A stretch of DNA of 64,000 nt from Streptomyces sp. NL15-2K. GTDB taxonomy: Bacteria; Actinomycetota; Actinomycetes; Streptomycetales; Streptomycetaceae. The stretch spans positions 10,291,001 through 10,355,000 of the forward strand of contig NZ_CP130630.1 in assembly GCF_030551255.1 (NCBI RefSeq), written 5' to 3'. Below are positions 1 through 8,009 of the stretch, in pieces; position 1 is the first letter of the stretch; every line of letters begins with the position of its first letter. The translations under genes and the position numbers were made by a program. The notes under the pieces were generated by a model, which ran no database searches, had not been told where the DNA came from, and worked only from the letters and a program-made list of their open reading frames with translations.

Positions 1-1
1 C

Positions 2-1162
2 ACGGAGACGGTGCGCAAGTGGCGCTCGCGGTTCGTGGCCCGGCGGATGGCGGGCCTGGTGGACGAGCCGCGGCCGGGCCGGCGCAAGCCGGAACTGGTG
101 CTCTCCGAGGCGGAGCGTGCGGAGCTGACGCGCTGGGTGCGGCGGGCGAAGACCGCGCAGTTCCTGGCGCTGCGGGCGAGGATCGTGCTGCGGTGCGCGG
201 AAGGCGGGACGAACAAGGAGATCGCGGCCGAACTCGGTGTATCGCAGGGAACGGTGAACCGCTGGCGGTCGAGGTTCATCCGGTTGCGGCTGGGCGGGCT
301 GAGTGATGAGCCGCGTCCCGGCAGGCCGCCCTCGATCCTGCTGGACCAGGTCGAGGACGTGCTCACGGCGACGCTGGAGTCCACCCCGGGCCAGGACACC
401 CACTGGTCGCGGGCCTCGATGGCGAAGCACTCCGGGCTGTCGAAGTCCACCATCGGACGGATCTGGAAGAAGTTCGACCTCAAGCCGCACCTGCAGGACG
501 CCTTCAAGCTCTCCACCGACCCGCAGTTCGTCGCGAAAGTCGTCGACGTGGTCGGCCTGTACCACCATCCGCCGGAGAAGGCGGTGGTGCTGTGCGTGGA
601 CGAGAAGAGCCAGATCCAGGCGCTGGACCGCTCGCAGCCGGTGCTGCCGATGATGCCGGGCATGCCCGAGCGGCGCACCCATGACTACTACCGGCACGGC
701 ATCACCAGCCTGTTCGCCGCCTTCAACATCGCCGACGGCACGGTCATATCGGCACTGCACCGCCGCCACCGGGCGATTGAGTTCAAGAAGTTCCTGGTCA
801 CGATAGATAAGAGGGTTCCCGCCGGGCTCGATGTGCACCTGGTGTGTGACAACTACGCCACCCACAACACCCCCGAGATCAAGACCTGGCTCGGCAAGCA
901 CCCCCGCTTCCATGTCCACTTCACTCCGACCGGCTCGTCCTGGATGAACCAGGTCGAGCGGTGGTTCGGACTGCTGACCGACAAGCTCATCCGCCGCGGG
1001 GTGCACACCTCCGTGAAGGCCCTGGAGCAAGACATCAAGGCATGGATCGCAACCTGGAACGACAACCCCAGGCCCTTCACCTGGACCAAGACCGCCGAGG
1101 AGATCCTCAACTCCCTCGCCGACTACCTCACCAAAATCAACCCGCCGACCACTGAAACCTGA
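2..1162 (+). CDS. IS630-family transposase (5' end outside window, unusual N-terminus)
   Basis: DDE transposase of the IS630/Tc1-mariner superfamily. The catalytic acidic residues appear in order in [31 protein letters not shown] and [10 protein letters not shown]. The frame is open to the left edge, so the start lies outside the window. The protein contains two copies of the end of the helix-turn-helix region: VRKWRSRF...DEPRPGR at the extreme N-terminus and VNRWRSRF...DEPRPGR about 80 residues later. A normal family member has one, so the left part looks like a fusion of two IS630 genes or an internal duplication. It stops with TGA about 36 bp before the right inverted repeat. The product would act on its own element's ends; activity cannot be judged. 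Confidence 0.88.
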   Translation, partial: TETVRKWRSRFVARRMAGLVDEPRPGRRKPELVLSEAERAELTRWVRRAKTAQFLALRARIVLRCAEGGTNKEIAAELGVSQGTVNRWRSRFIRLRLGGLSDEPRPGRPPSILLDQVEDVLTATLESTPGQDTHWSRASMAKHSGLSKSTIGRIWKKFDLKPHLQDAFKLSTDPQFVAKVVDVVGLYHHPPEKAVVLCVDEKSQIQALDRSQPVLPMMPGMPERRTHDYYRHGITSLFAAFNIADGTVISALHRRHRAIEFKKFLVTIDKRVPAGLDVHLVCDNYATHNTPEIKTWLGKHPRFHVHFTPTGSSWMNQVERWFGLLTDKLIRRGVHTSVKALEQDIKAWIATWNDNPRPFTWTKTAEEILNSLADYLTKINPPTTET

Positions 1163-1200
1163 GACAGACTTAGTCTCGTCATTTCCGGCGCAGGACACTA

Positions 1201-2354
1201 GTGTCCAGCGCCAGTAGTTGATCGTTAGTTGCGGTGTGACTTCTGCTGCTGGTGCGTCAGTTCCTCGTCGGGGCCCGAAGCTGGAGCCGTTGCTGCTGTC
1301 CGCGGATGAGCGGGCAGTGTTGGAACGGTGGACGCGTCGGGCGACATCGGCCCAGGCCTTGGCCCTGCGTGCGCGGATTGTTCTGGCGTGCGCGGGTGCG
1401 GAGGTACCACCGATCGTGGTGGTCGCCCGGGATCTGCGGGTGAGTGCGGACACGGTCCGTAAGTGGCGACGGCGGTTCCTCGCGGACCGGCTGGACGGGC
1501 TGGCGGATGAGCCCCGGCCGGGCCGGCCGCCCACCATCAGCGTCGATCAGGTCGAGGCGGTCGTGGTCACCACGTTGGAGGAAATCCCGAAGAACGCCAC
1601 CCACTGGTCGCGCAAGTCGATGGCCGAACACAGTGGCCTGTCGAAGTCCACCGTGGGCCGGATCTGGCGGAAGTTCCAGCTCAAGCCGCATCTGGCGGAC
1701 ACGTTCAAGCTGTCGACGGACCCGTTGTTCGTGGAGAAGGTCTACGACGTCGTCGGGCTGTACTTCAACCCGCCCGACGGCGCCGTGGTGCTGTCGGTGG
1801 ACGAGAAGTCGCAGATCCAGGCCCTGGACCGGTCACAGCCGGTACTGCCGATAATGCCGGGCATGCCGGAGCGGCGCACTCACGACTACGTCCGAAACGG
1901 CCTGACCACCTTGTTCGCGGCGTTCGACGTCGCCACCGGAGAGGTCATCACCGCCCTGCACCGCCGGCACCGGGCAGCGGAGTTCAAGAAGTTCCTGACC
2001 AGGATCGACAAGGAAGTTCCGGCCCATCTCCAGATCCACCTGATCGTGGACAACTACGGCACCCACAAGACCCCCGCGATCAGGACGTGGCTGGCCAAAC
2101 ACCCCCGCTTCCACATGCACTTCACCCCGACCGGCTCCTCCTGGATCAACCAGGTCGAACGGTGGTTCGGCTTCCTGGCCGACCAGAAGATCCGCCGCGG
2201 CGCACACAAGAACGTCCAGGCCTTCGAAGCCGACATCCGCGCATGGGTCAAGAACTGGAACGAAGACCCCAAGCCGTTCATCTGGACCAAGACAGCCGAA
2301 GAAATCCTCGACTCACTCGCTCACTTCTGTCGACGGATCTCTGGCGCAGGACAC
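1201..2354 (+). mobile_element. IS630-family insertion sequence flanked by TA
   Basis: The left end reads gtgtccagcgccag and the right end ctggcgcaggacac, near-perfect inverted repeats bordering the transposase gene. Each end abuts a TA (1199-1200 and 2355-2356), the target duplication expected for IS630/Tc1-mariner elements. The upstream IS630 element ends at 1198 with the same ggcgcaggacac, so the two elements stand head to tail and share one TA. Confidence 0.85.
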
Positions 2355-2357
2355 TAG
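1236..2357 (+). CDS. IS630-family transposase, second copy
   Basis: A full-length IS630-family transposase of about 373 residues, clearly related to its upstream neighbour but diverged. An N-terminal helix-turn-helix (around [15 protein letters not shown]) precedes the DDE domain, with acidic residues in [28 protein letters not shown] and [11 protein letters not shown] prefer the GTG at 1236 ([15 protein letters not shown]) over the in-frame TTG at 1218, which has no family-like residues after it. The stop codon TAG is formed by the last C-terminal base context and the TA at the element's right boundary, so the gene has no stop of its own inside the element. Confidence 0.88.
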   Translation: MTSAAGASVPRRGPKLEPLLLSADERAVLERWTRRATSAQALALRARIVLACAGAEVPPIVVVARDLRVSADTVRKWRRRFLADRLDGLADEPRPGRPPTISVDQVEAVVVTTLEEIPKNATHWSRKSMAEHSGLSKSTVGRIWRKFQLKPHLADTFKLSTDPLFVEKVYDVVGLYFNPPDGAVVLSVDEKSQIQALDRSQPVLPIMPGMPERRTHDYVRNGLTTLFAAFDVATGEVITALHRRHRAAEFKKFLTRIDKEVPAHLQIHLIVDNYGTHKTPAIRTWLAKHPRFHMHFTPTGSSWINQVERWFGFLADQKIRRGAHKNVQAFEADIRAWVKNWNEDPKPFIWTKTAEEILDSLAHFCRRISGAGH

Positions 2358-2910
2358 TGCTGTGGCCGGAAACGTTTGCCGGGCGGGGGCAGGCCAAGAT
2401 CAAAGATCACGCCCTGTCCTAATCCCGTTGTCAGAGCCGCCCGATAGCGTGCCGGCAGCCAGATCCGACTCCTCTTCGGAAGAACTACCGTGGACATTCT
2501 GCTCATCGTCGGCCTATGGCTCGACGGGTCCGCCTGAGAGGTCGTTTTCTCCCGTTGTTTCATCCCGTAATGCGGACTTCATCGCGTGATGTCGGGTCGC
2601 GCCAGGAGATGGTGGTCTCGTCGGTGAGGCGGCGGGCCATCAGGTCGGTCATGGCGAGGTGGACCATGGCTTCGGAGCGGGCGGGAAGGGTCTCGTAGTC
2701 GCGGGCGAGGCGCCGGTGGAGCATCAGCCAGCCGTACGTCCGCTCCACCGCCCACCGCTTCGATATCGGGGTGAATCCCCTGGTCCCGGGTTTGCGGGCG
2801 GTGATTTCCATGTCGATGCCCAAGGTGGCGGCATGCTCGACGAGGTGCTGGCGGTAACCGCCGTCGACCCACACCTTGCGGATGCCGGGATGGCCGGCAC
2901 CGTGCTCGCG
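2357..2910 (-). mobile_element. 3' remnant of an IS5-type insertion sequence
   Basis: Reading leftward, 2910 to about 2560 encodes the C-terminal half of an IS5-type DDE transposase: WVDGGYRQHLVEH, then ISKRWAVERTYGWL (the family's final-Glu helix) and MARRLTDETTISW near the stop. The outer end at 2357 starts gtgctgtggccggaaacg next to a TA and resembles the terminal repeat of the small elements at 42953 and 49731. The N-terminal half of the transposase is missing; at about 2910 the frame runs into a thioesterase fragment. About 200 bp between the stop and the end carry no gene. Confidence 0.75.
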
Positions 2911-3039
2911 CATCAGCGCGGCCTCCGCCGCCTCGGCGTAGCGCACGACGGTGGTGTTGTGGTAGATCCCCGCGGCGTCGGTGTCCACCCACTCCACGCG
3001 GGAGCGATGGACAGCGGACGGGTGGACCGGGTCGCTCAT
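2909..3039 (-). pseudogene. 5' fragment of a 4-hydroxybenzoyl-CoA-type thioesterase
   Basis: The first ~43 residues (from MSDPVHPSAVHRSRVEW to ALMREHG) of a hotdog-fold acyl-CoA thioesterase are present. They include WVDTDAAGIYHNTTVVRY, the conserved region with the catalytic Asp of the 4-hydroxybenzoyl-CoA thioesterase family. The frame then continues without a stop into an IS5 transposase fragment, so the gene is truncated. A longer, nearly identical copy lies at 48209-48667. The ATG overlaps the stop of the preceding reductase frame (ATGA), as in the other copy. In the intact operon it probably hydrolysed gentisyl-CoA or a similar hydroxyaryl-CoA (inference). Confidence 0.75.
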
Positions 3040-3730
3040 CCGGTCGTCCGGCTGGGCGTCCACCGCAGGTGGACGGCGTCCCGGGGGGTGTCGCGCAGCA
3101 GCGCGAGGCGCGGGCGGACCGCGTCCGTGCGTGACGTCGGCGGCTGGCGGCGGCCGGCCGCGAACTGAGCCGCCACTCGGCGCCCGGGCCCGAGTACATG
3201 TCCATCGGGGAGAGGACGATCCGGTTCTTGAGCTCCAGGGGGCCGATCGAGAAGGGCTGGAACATCGCCGGAACGGCCTCCGTTTCCGGTAGCCCCTGGG
3301 CCTTGGCGAAGCCGCGCTCGATCAGCTCGGCGAAGCCGGGGTCGCGGTCCTTGAGGTTGTCGAAGGTGATCCGGCGGGAGCGGGTGAGCAGGTTGAAGCA
3401 GAACTGTGCGGGGTCCTGGCCGGCGTACCTGCCGATGTTCTCGAACCACTCCAGCGAGGCCTGGGCGGCGCGCTGCGTGGACTCCACCACGGGCCGGCGT
3501 TCGGTCTCGTAGGCCGTCAACGCCTCGGCCACGGTGGGGTGTTCGTGCAGGCACGCGGCGAGCGCCAGGGCGTCCTCCATGGCCAGTTTGGTGCCGGAGC
3601 CGATCGAGAAGTGCGCGGTGTGGGCGGCGTCGCCGAGGAGGACCACGTTGTGGTGGTGCCAGCGCTCGTTGCGGACGGTGGTGAAGTTGAGCCACTTCGA
3701 GTTGTTGGTCAGCAGGGCGTGACCGGTGCT
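3036..3730 (-). pseudogene. Broken bifunctional salicylyl-CoA 5-hydroxylase/oxidoreductase
   Basis: About 165 residues of the C-terminal part of an FAD aromatic hydroxylase are followed directly by the start of an old-yellow-enzyme domain. The hydroxylase part holds VVLLGDAAHTAHFSIGSG, the GD motif of class A flavoprotein hydroxylases. The reductase part holds FQPFSIGPLELKNRIVLSP. This order is that of the bifunctional salicylyl-CoA 5-hydroxylases of streptomycete salicylate-to-gentisate pathways. The N-terminal FAD domain is missing. About 250 residues of the reductase are deleted after MDMYS, rejoining near its C-terminus (GPGAEW), where one lost base shifts the frame. The missing reductase half survives at 48664-49530. 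It is a pseudogene. Confidence 0.75.
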
Positions 3731-3820
3731 CTGCTCCCCGCATCCGTGGGGGTGCTCCTCTTGGCCGTTGGTGCAGCACACAACGATGTCCCGCTACCCG
3801 CACCCCGTGGGGACATTCTC
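3731..3820. repeat. Two CRISPR-like palindromic repeats about 61 bp apart
   Basis: The sequence at 3731-3759 (ctgctccccgcatccgtggg, then ggtgctcct) resembles type I-E CRISPR repeats of streptomycetes. A degenerate relative (ctacccgcaccccgtgggga) starts 60-61 bp downstream, which would leave a spacer of about 32 nt. There are only two units and no cas gene in the window. It sits exactly where the hydroxylase pseudogene loses homology, so it could equally be a dispersed palindromic repeat. Confidence 0.3.
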
Positions 3821-3827
3821 TCCCATA

Positions 3828-3886
3828 CCAGTGAGCTTCTTCGGAGTTGCCTCACACTGGTGAGGAACCTCGAAGAAGCTCACTGG
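3828..3886. terminator. Perfect 16-bp inverted repeat after the ferredoxin gene
   Basis: Arms ccagtgagcttcttcg (3828-3843) and cgaagaagctcactgg (3871-3886) are perfectly complementary around a 27-nt loop. The right arm overlaps the ferredoxin stop codon, so the hairpin could end leftward transcription of the ferredoxin operon. It could also be a relic of a mobile-element end. Confidence 0.5.
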
Positions 3887-4080
3887 TCGACCTCGGTGGC
3901 CTCGATGGCAAGCATGGGACACGCGTCGATGGCATCCCGGGCCAGTTCGATATCGATCGCAGCCGGATCATTGATGAGCAGCTCCGCGGTTCCGTCGCGG
4001 ACAGCAAAGAGGTGTGGTGCGACCGCCTCGCATGCACCGATGCCAAGGCAGTTGTCGTTTATGTGGATCCGAGATCCCAT
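3880..4080 (-). CDS. Small [3Fe-4S]-type ferredoxin
   Basis: A 66-residue acidic protein with the layout of the single-cluster ferredoxins that serve bacterial P450s and related oxygenases. It has NCLGIGACEAVAPHLFAV near the N-terminus and a C-terminal ACPMLAIEA, giving Cys-x5-Cys and a distant Cys-Pro. It would carry one electron at a time in the cytosol. The start is set by a good ribosome binding site (aaggag) just upstream of the ATG. It is the last gene of a leftward run with 4150-6535. No P450 or ferredoxin reductase lies nearby, so its partner is unknown. Confidence 0.8.
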   Translation of the reverse strand: MGSRIHINDNCLGIGACEAVAPHLFAVRDGTAELLINDPAAIDIELARDAIDACPMLAIEATEVDQ

Positions 4081-4149
4081 CGCATACTCCTTCGGGCCGA
4101 GGCATGTATGCCTGAGGCGCCGAGCTGCCCCGGCGCCTCAGGCATGAGG

Positions 4150-4872
4150 TCAGGTTGTTCCGGCGCGCACCCAATGGCGTTGCGAACCGTCGGCGTTGAG
4201 GCCGTCGCGTTCGCCTGGCTGATGGCGCAGCAGGACGCTGACCTCGTGGGAGATCTCACCGAGTTCAGCGAGGTTCCTTATTTCCGATGAGTTGAGCCAT
4301 GCATCGAGTTCGGCGGAACTTTCCCAGTGGGTGAGGAGCAGGTATCGAACCGGGGCCGGCTGGGGGAACTCTTCGAGTGGGCCCACGAACTGGAACGGCT
4401 GGTCCTCGAATTCTCCGCTCACTGTCTCGAAGGGCATGGCATTGAACTGAGGCAACGTGCGCGTCAGTCGAGCCACGACGTCGTCCACGGTGTCCTGTGT
4501 GAGCTGGGCGCTGGGGACGATCGCCGTCTCGAGGAACAGCGGGCCGGTCAGTTCCTCGCCGTCGGCGGGCAGGCGCCATTTCCGGATGTAGAACGCGTTG
4601 AACCAGGCTTCATGCGCCTTGTCCATGACCGGCTTGTGCTGGGGGCTGTCGTACCATTGGTTCATCATTTCCGGTGTCTCGAACTTTCCGCAGAAGTACT
4701 CCCACGAAGAGTTCGCGATCGGTCCACCGATGACTGCGAGAAATCCGGGCTGTGCCGCAACGACAGCTCCCATGCGTTCCTGGGCCTTCGAGAACGCAGC
4801 TACCGTTTTCGGCGCCAGCTTCATGCACGCTTCCATAGTGGTGAGCGTCTGAGGTGTGGCTGATGGTGACAT
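4150..4872 (-). CDS. Antibiotic-biosynthesis-monooxygenase-fold protein (two domains)
   Basis: About 240 residues with two ferredoxin-like alpha/beta barrel modules of the ABM (YgiN-like) family. One is around MGAVVAAQPGFLAVIGGPI...FCGKFETPEMMNQWYDSP, the other around VRYLLLTHWESSAELDAWL. Such proteins are cofactor-free monooxygenases or small-molecule-binding proteins; the substrate is unknown. The ATG at 4872 has a strong aggagaaggg upstream, and the in-frame extension to 4983 has no such signal. It lies between the ferredoxin and the SnoaL-like gene in the same orientation, so it is probably co-transcribed with them. Confidence 0.7.
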   Translation of the reverse strand: MSPSATPQTLTTMEACMKLAPKTVAAFSKAQERMGAVVAAQPGFLAVIGGPIANSSWEYFCGKFETPEMMNQWYDSPQHKPVMDKAHEAWFNAFYIRKWRLPADGEELTGPLFLETAIVPSAQLTQDTVDDVVARLTRTLPQFNAMPFETVSGEFEDQPFQFVGPLEEFPQPAPVRYLLLTHWESSAELDAWLNSSEIRNLAELGEISHEVSVLLRHQPGERDGLNADGSQRHWVRAGTT

Positions 4873-5057
4873 GCCTGGTCCCTTCTCCTGAGGTATTCGA
4901 GGAAGTGGCTCGCAGTTGGACCTCTGCACCCGTCGGCGTTCACTCATGCCAATCCGTTGCGCAGGTGTGAGGTTCTCCAGCATTTCGACCTAGATAGCGG
5001 CGCATCGTTCCCCGCGCAGCCCTGATGCTTCAGCAGCTGGACCGTCGCGCGGCGGTG

Positions 5058-5462
5058 TCAGTACTGCTCGCGGAAGCGGGTGCCGTAGGGATTGTCGATC
5101 CGGTAGCGCCAACGGCCGTCGACGCCGCGGTGTGCGATGTCGGTGGCGGATCCCTTGAGGTGCACGTGCTGTCCGTTCGGCCCCGTGCCCTCCAGCTCCC
5201 AGTCCAGCAGGATGAGGGCGATGTCACCGGACACGATCAGGTGCCGGGCGTGTGCCTTCATCGGCAGCCTCAGCGCGAGGAAGCTTTCGAGTTCACGCCG
5301 TATGTCCGCCGGATCGCTGACAGCGACACCCGAGTTGGTGACGAAGACGGCTCCCTCCTCGTAGAGCCCCATCATCGCGTCGGCCTGTCCGGAGTTGAAT
5401 CGCTCCATGAGCGCGGCGGGGATGTTCTCCGGTTCGGTCGGCATGGGGGAGTAATCGGACAT
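5058..5462 (-). CDS. SnoaL/NTF2-like small protein
   Basis: A 134-residue protein with the features of the NTF2-like/SnoaL superfamily. An N-terminal helix region (ALMERFNSGQADAMMGLYEEGAVFV) is followed by a strand-rich C-terminal part (HARHLIVSGDIALILLDWEL, then VDGRWRYRIDNPYG). The fold often binds small hydrophobic molecules and includes polyketide cyclases and isomerases, but no catalytic residue can be assigned. A ribosome binding site (aggagag) precedes the ATG. It is the middle gene of the leftward set. Confidence 0.7.
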   Translation of the reverse strand: MSDYSPMPTEPENIPAALMERFNSGQADAMMGLYEEGAVFVTNSGVAVSDPADIRRELESFLALRLPMKAHARHLIVSGDIALILLDWELEGTGPNGQHVHLKGSATDIAHRGVDGRWRYRIDNPYGTRFREQY

Positions 5463-5512
5463 GGCTCTCTCCTGTGTGGTGTGGTGTCGTGGGGCGCGGC
5501 TGGCTGTGGTGC

Positions 5513-6535
5513 TCAGGCGTACTTGATGACCGTGCGGAATCGGGCCTTGCCCTCGGCGGTACGCCGGTAGGCGTCGGCGGCCTGCTCCTTGTCGTAGACC
5601 TCGACCATGGGGGTGACCTTGCCGTCAGCCGCCAGCTGCAAAGCCTCGACGAGGTACTCGGTGCCGTTGTGTGCGGAGCCGAGAATCTGGATGCTGTTCA
5701 TCACCACGGGCATGTTGCCCACCGCGAAGGTGTCGAACGCGACACCCATGAGCACCACCCGCCCCCTGGCGTTGACGCCCTGGAGAGCGTCCGAAACGGC
5801 CGCGTTGGAGCTGTTGGTGTGCAGCAGGACGTTGGCGCCGCCCGCGGCCCTGAGCTCCGCGCCGTTCGACACAACGAGGTCCGCGCCGAGTTCGTGGGCC
5901 AGCTCCCGCTTGTCGGGTGTCTGCGTGATCGCGATGGTGGTGAAGCCGGCGGCCTTCGCGTACTGCACGGCAAGGTGGCCGAGACCACCGATGCCAGAGA
6001 CGGCCACCACGTCACCAGGCTCCGGACGGGCGCGCCGCAGCCCGCTCCACGCGGTGTAGCCGACGCACATGAGGGGCGCGGCGTGCTCGTACGACAGCCC
6101 CTCCGGGAGCAGTACGGTCGCGTCGGCGCGTGCGGCAACGTACTCCGACTGCGCACCGCTGACGTTCATTCCGATGAGCACCGGACGCTCACAGTTCGCG
6201 GCGGTGACGAAGTCCAACGGCTCGGCCCTGCGGCACCACGCACACTGCCCGCAGCCGTTCTGCAGGGTCACGATCCCCACCCGGTCTCCGACAGTGCGGG
6301 AGGTCACGCCATCGCCGACGGCGACCACCTCGCCCACACCCTCGTGGCCCAGCGTCATGGGGAAGTCGACGCCGAAGGACAGCTTCCCCTCCGTGATCCA
6401 GACGTCGGTGCCGCAGATCCCGCAGGCGTGCACCTTGACCAGTACCTGGCCGGGTCCCACCGCCGGGATCTCAGTGCTCCGCAGTTCCCAGTCGCTATCG
6501 AGGCCGGGCGCGACGACGGATTGCGCACGGGGCAT
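5513..6535 (-). CDS. Zinc-dependent alcohol dehydrogenase
   Basis: A medium-chain dehydrogenase of 340 residues. The catalytic zinc ligands are in HACGICGTDVW and TLGHEGVGEVV, and the structural zinc cysteines start at CGQCAWC; the fourth Cys is unusually far away, at AANC. The nucleotide-binding fold has VSGIGGLGHLAVQYAKAAG. It would oxidise an alcohol with NAD(P)+. The ATG at 6535 is preceded by a near-ideal aaggagg. It is the first gene of the leftward run and is divergent from the TetR gene at 6748, which probably controls it. The natural substrate is not evident. Confidence 0.88.
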   Translation of the reverse strand: MPRAQSVVAPGLDSDWELRSTEIPAVGPGQVLVKVHACGICGTDVWITEGKLSFGVDFPMTLGHEGVGEVVAVGDGVTSRTVGDRVGIVTLQNGCGQCAWCRRAEPLDFVTAANCERPVLIGMNVSGAQSEYVAARADATVLLPEGLSYEHAAPLMCVGYTAWSGLRRARPEPGDVVAVSGIGGLGHLAVQYAKAAGFTTIAITQTPDKRELAHELGADLVVSNGAELRAAGGANVLLHTNSSNAAVSDALQGVNARGRVVLMGVAFDTFAVGNMPVVMNSIQILGSAHNGTEYLVEALQLAADGKVTPMVEVYDKEQAADAYRRTAEGKARFRTVIKYA

Positions 6536-6747
6536 GGCTCCTCCTTGATTCTGTGCGCCGGCAGCCCATGGGAGCAGGAAGGACGCAATTGGTTGCACAG
6601 CAATGTTCCGTGAACGTATGCCTCCGCTCCGGGCACCGTCAATATCCAAGAGACACCTCTGTGTAACCAAATGGTTTCGTCGCACAACCGCGTACAGTGA
6701 ATGCATCCCGTCGTGCAGGGCGCGCCAGGTGGGACGCCACAGGACAC

Positions 6748-7425
6748 ATGAGGAACGAGCCGGAGATGACAGAGCGGAAGACGAGGCGCAAGTACGAGCT
6801 GGGGCAACGCGCCGAAACGATGAACGAGACCCGCAGGAGGATCACCAACGCCACGATCGAGCTCCACGGGACGGTGGGACCTGCTCACACCACCATCGCC
6901 GGCATCGCCGACCTGGCCGGGGTTCAGCGGCACACGGTGTACCGGCACTTCCCCACCGAAGAAGATCTGTTCACGGCGTGCTCCACGGAGTACTGGAACC
7001 GCAACCCATGGCCGGAAACCGCGCGGTGGGAGGAGATCGCAGCGCCGGAGCAACGACTCGCGGCAGCACTGGGCGATCTCTATGAGTTCTACGAGCAGGT
7101 GGAGCCGATGCTGTCCAATGTGCTACGCGACGCCCCGACGGTCCCCTTGGCCGAACAAAGCCTCGACTCCTACCTGGCGTACATGGACCAGGCCGCGGCC
7201 ACTGTGAGCGCCGGCTACGGGCCGTCGGCCGATGCTGCGGCAAGGGAGACGACGCCGGTTTCGCATGTCGTGAAACGCTCGCTGTTCGACGTGGCCATCC
7301 GGCACGCCATCGCCTTCAGCACGTGGCGGTCCGTGGTCCGCAGCAACGACCTTTCCACGACCGACGCCATCAGGCTGATGACCGCACTCGTGCGGTCATC
7401 AGCCGACCTCGACCCCGCGGTATGA
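6748..7425 (+). CDS. TetR-family transcriptional regulator
   Basis: About 225 residues. The N-terminal TetR helix-turn-helix (TIAGIADLAGVQRHTVYRHF) is preceded by a basic stretch (MTERKTRRKYELGQRAE). The C-terminal ligand-binding half is diverged. Candidate starts are the ATG at 6748 or at 6766; neither has a clear ribosome binding site. It is transcribed away from the alcohol dehydrogenase at 6535, with a ~210-bp shared intergenic region rich in A/T at about 6650-6700, the likely promoter region. By position it is the probable repressor of the 3880-6535 genes. Confidence 0.82.
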   Translation: MRNEPEMTERKTRRKYELGQRAETMNETRRRITNATIELHGTVGPAHTTIAGIADLAGVQRHTVYRHFPTEEDLFTACSTEYWNRNPWPETARWEEIAAPEQRLAAALGDLYEFYEQVEPMLSNVLRDAPTVPLAEQSLDSYLAYMDQAAATVSAGYGPSADAAARETTPVSHVVKRSLFDVAIRHAIAFSTWRSVVRSNDLSTTDAIRLMTALVRSSADLDPAV

Positions 7426-7944
7426 ACCACCGCCACAATGTGCTTGTAGACGCCCACGGCCGTGGGTGTGCCGATCGCAACTCAGCGTCTTCCACTCGGA
7501 GTACGGTCGGGGCACATATCCACCTCGGCCTGCGTGCGGCGCGCGAGGAGCGGGCCCCGCGGCGCGGCGGCCGCTGGCTATAGGCCCCGGGCCCCTCTCC
7601 ATCCCGCCGGAAGGCGGTGTATCAGCGACCGCTGGCGGCCGTCTTCGGCGCCGTAGTGGTGCGGCGGTGCGCGTGGCGGCGGCCCAGGGACGACGCGTAT
7701 TCCGGCCGGTGCCGTCCTGTCGTTGCCCGAGCGGCGGCATTCACTTTCGATGGCGCGGCCAACTGTTGGGGAGTCGGTGCGCAGCTGCTTCGGGTTACGG
7801 CTGCGGTGCGTGCGGTCCGGTCTGCTGCGCGGCGATGAGGTCCAACCCGATGTCAAGGATCGACGCAGAATGCGTGAGGGAAGGCGAGCGCATCCTTCGC
7901 GCCTCGGATCGCACCTCGGACTCTTCATGGGTAGACCGAGCTAC
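7426..7944. other. Gene-free stretch
   Basis: About 520 bp between the TetR gene and the IS5 transposase remnant. Open frames exist on both strands but show no recognisable domain, and their composition is like antisense frames of GC-rich DNA. The end near 7945 is where the interrupted IS5-type transposase loses homology, so this may be foreign junction DNA. Confidence 0.4.
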
Positions 7945-8009
7945 CTGGCTCATCACCGAGGCCATGAAGCCCCAGACCGTCCGCCAGGGCGGGAAGTCCG
8001 CAGGTAAGG
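7945..8009 (-). pseudogene. IS5-type transposase, downstream exon fragment
   Basis: Read leftward from 8009, the sequence encodes ALPADFPPWRTVWGFMA, the characteristic segment that follows YVVDTGCKWR in IS5-family transposases. The preceding residues are at 12125-12299, on the other side of the group II intron. Joining ...tggcggg (ending at 12125) to ccttacctgcgg (from 8009) restores the frame through CKWRALPADFPPW without a mismatch. Homology stops after about 20 residues, so the rest of the transposase is gone. Confidence 0.75.

Noticed and set aside
2354..2563. Small minus-strand protein between the IS630 and IS5-type sequences
   Set aside because: The frame spans the end of the IS5 remnant including its terminal repeat and has no start signal or conserved motif.
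5474..6613. Long plus-strand open frame (379 codons) opposite the alcohol dehydrogenase
   Set aside because: It is the antisense of a gene with complete zinc and NAD motifs; long antisense frames are normal in GC-rich DNA and it has no recognisable domain.
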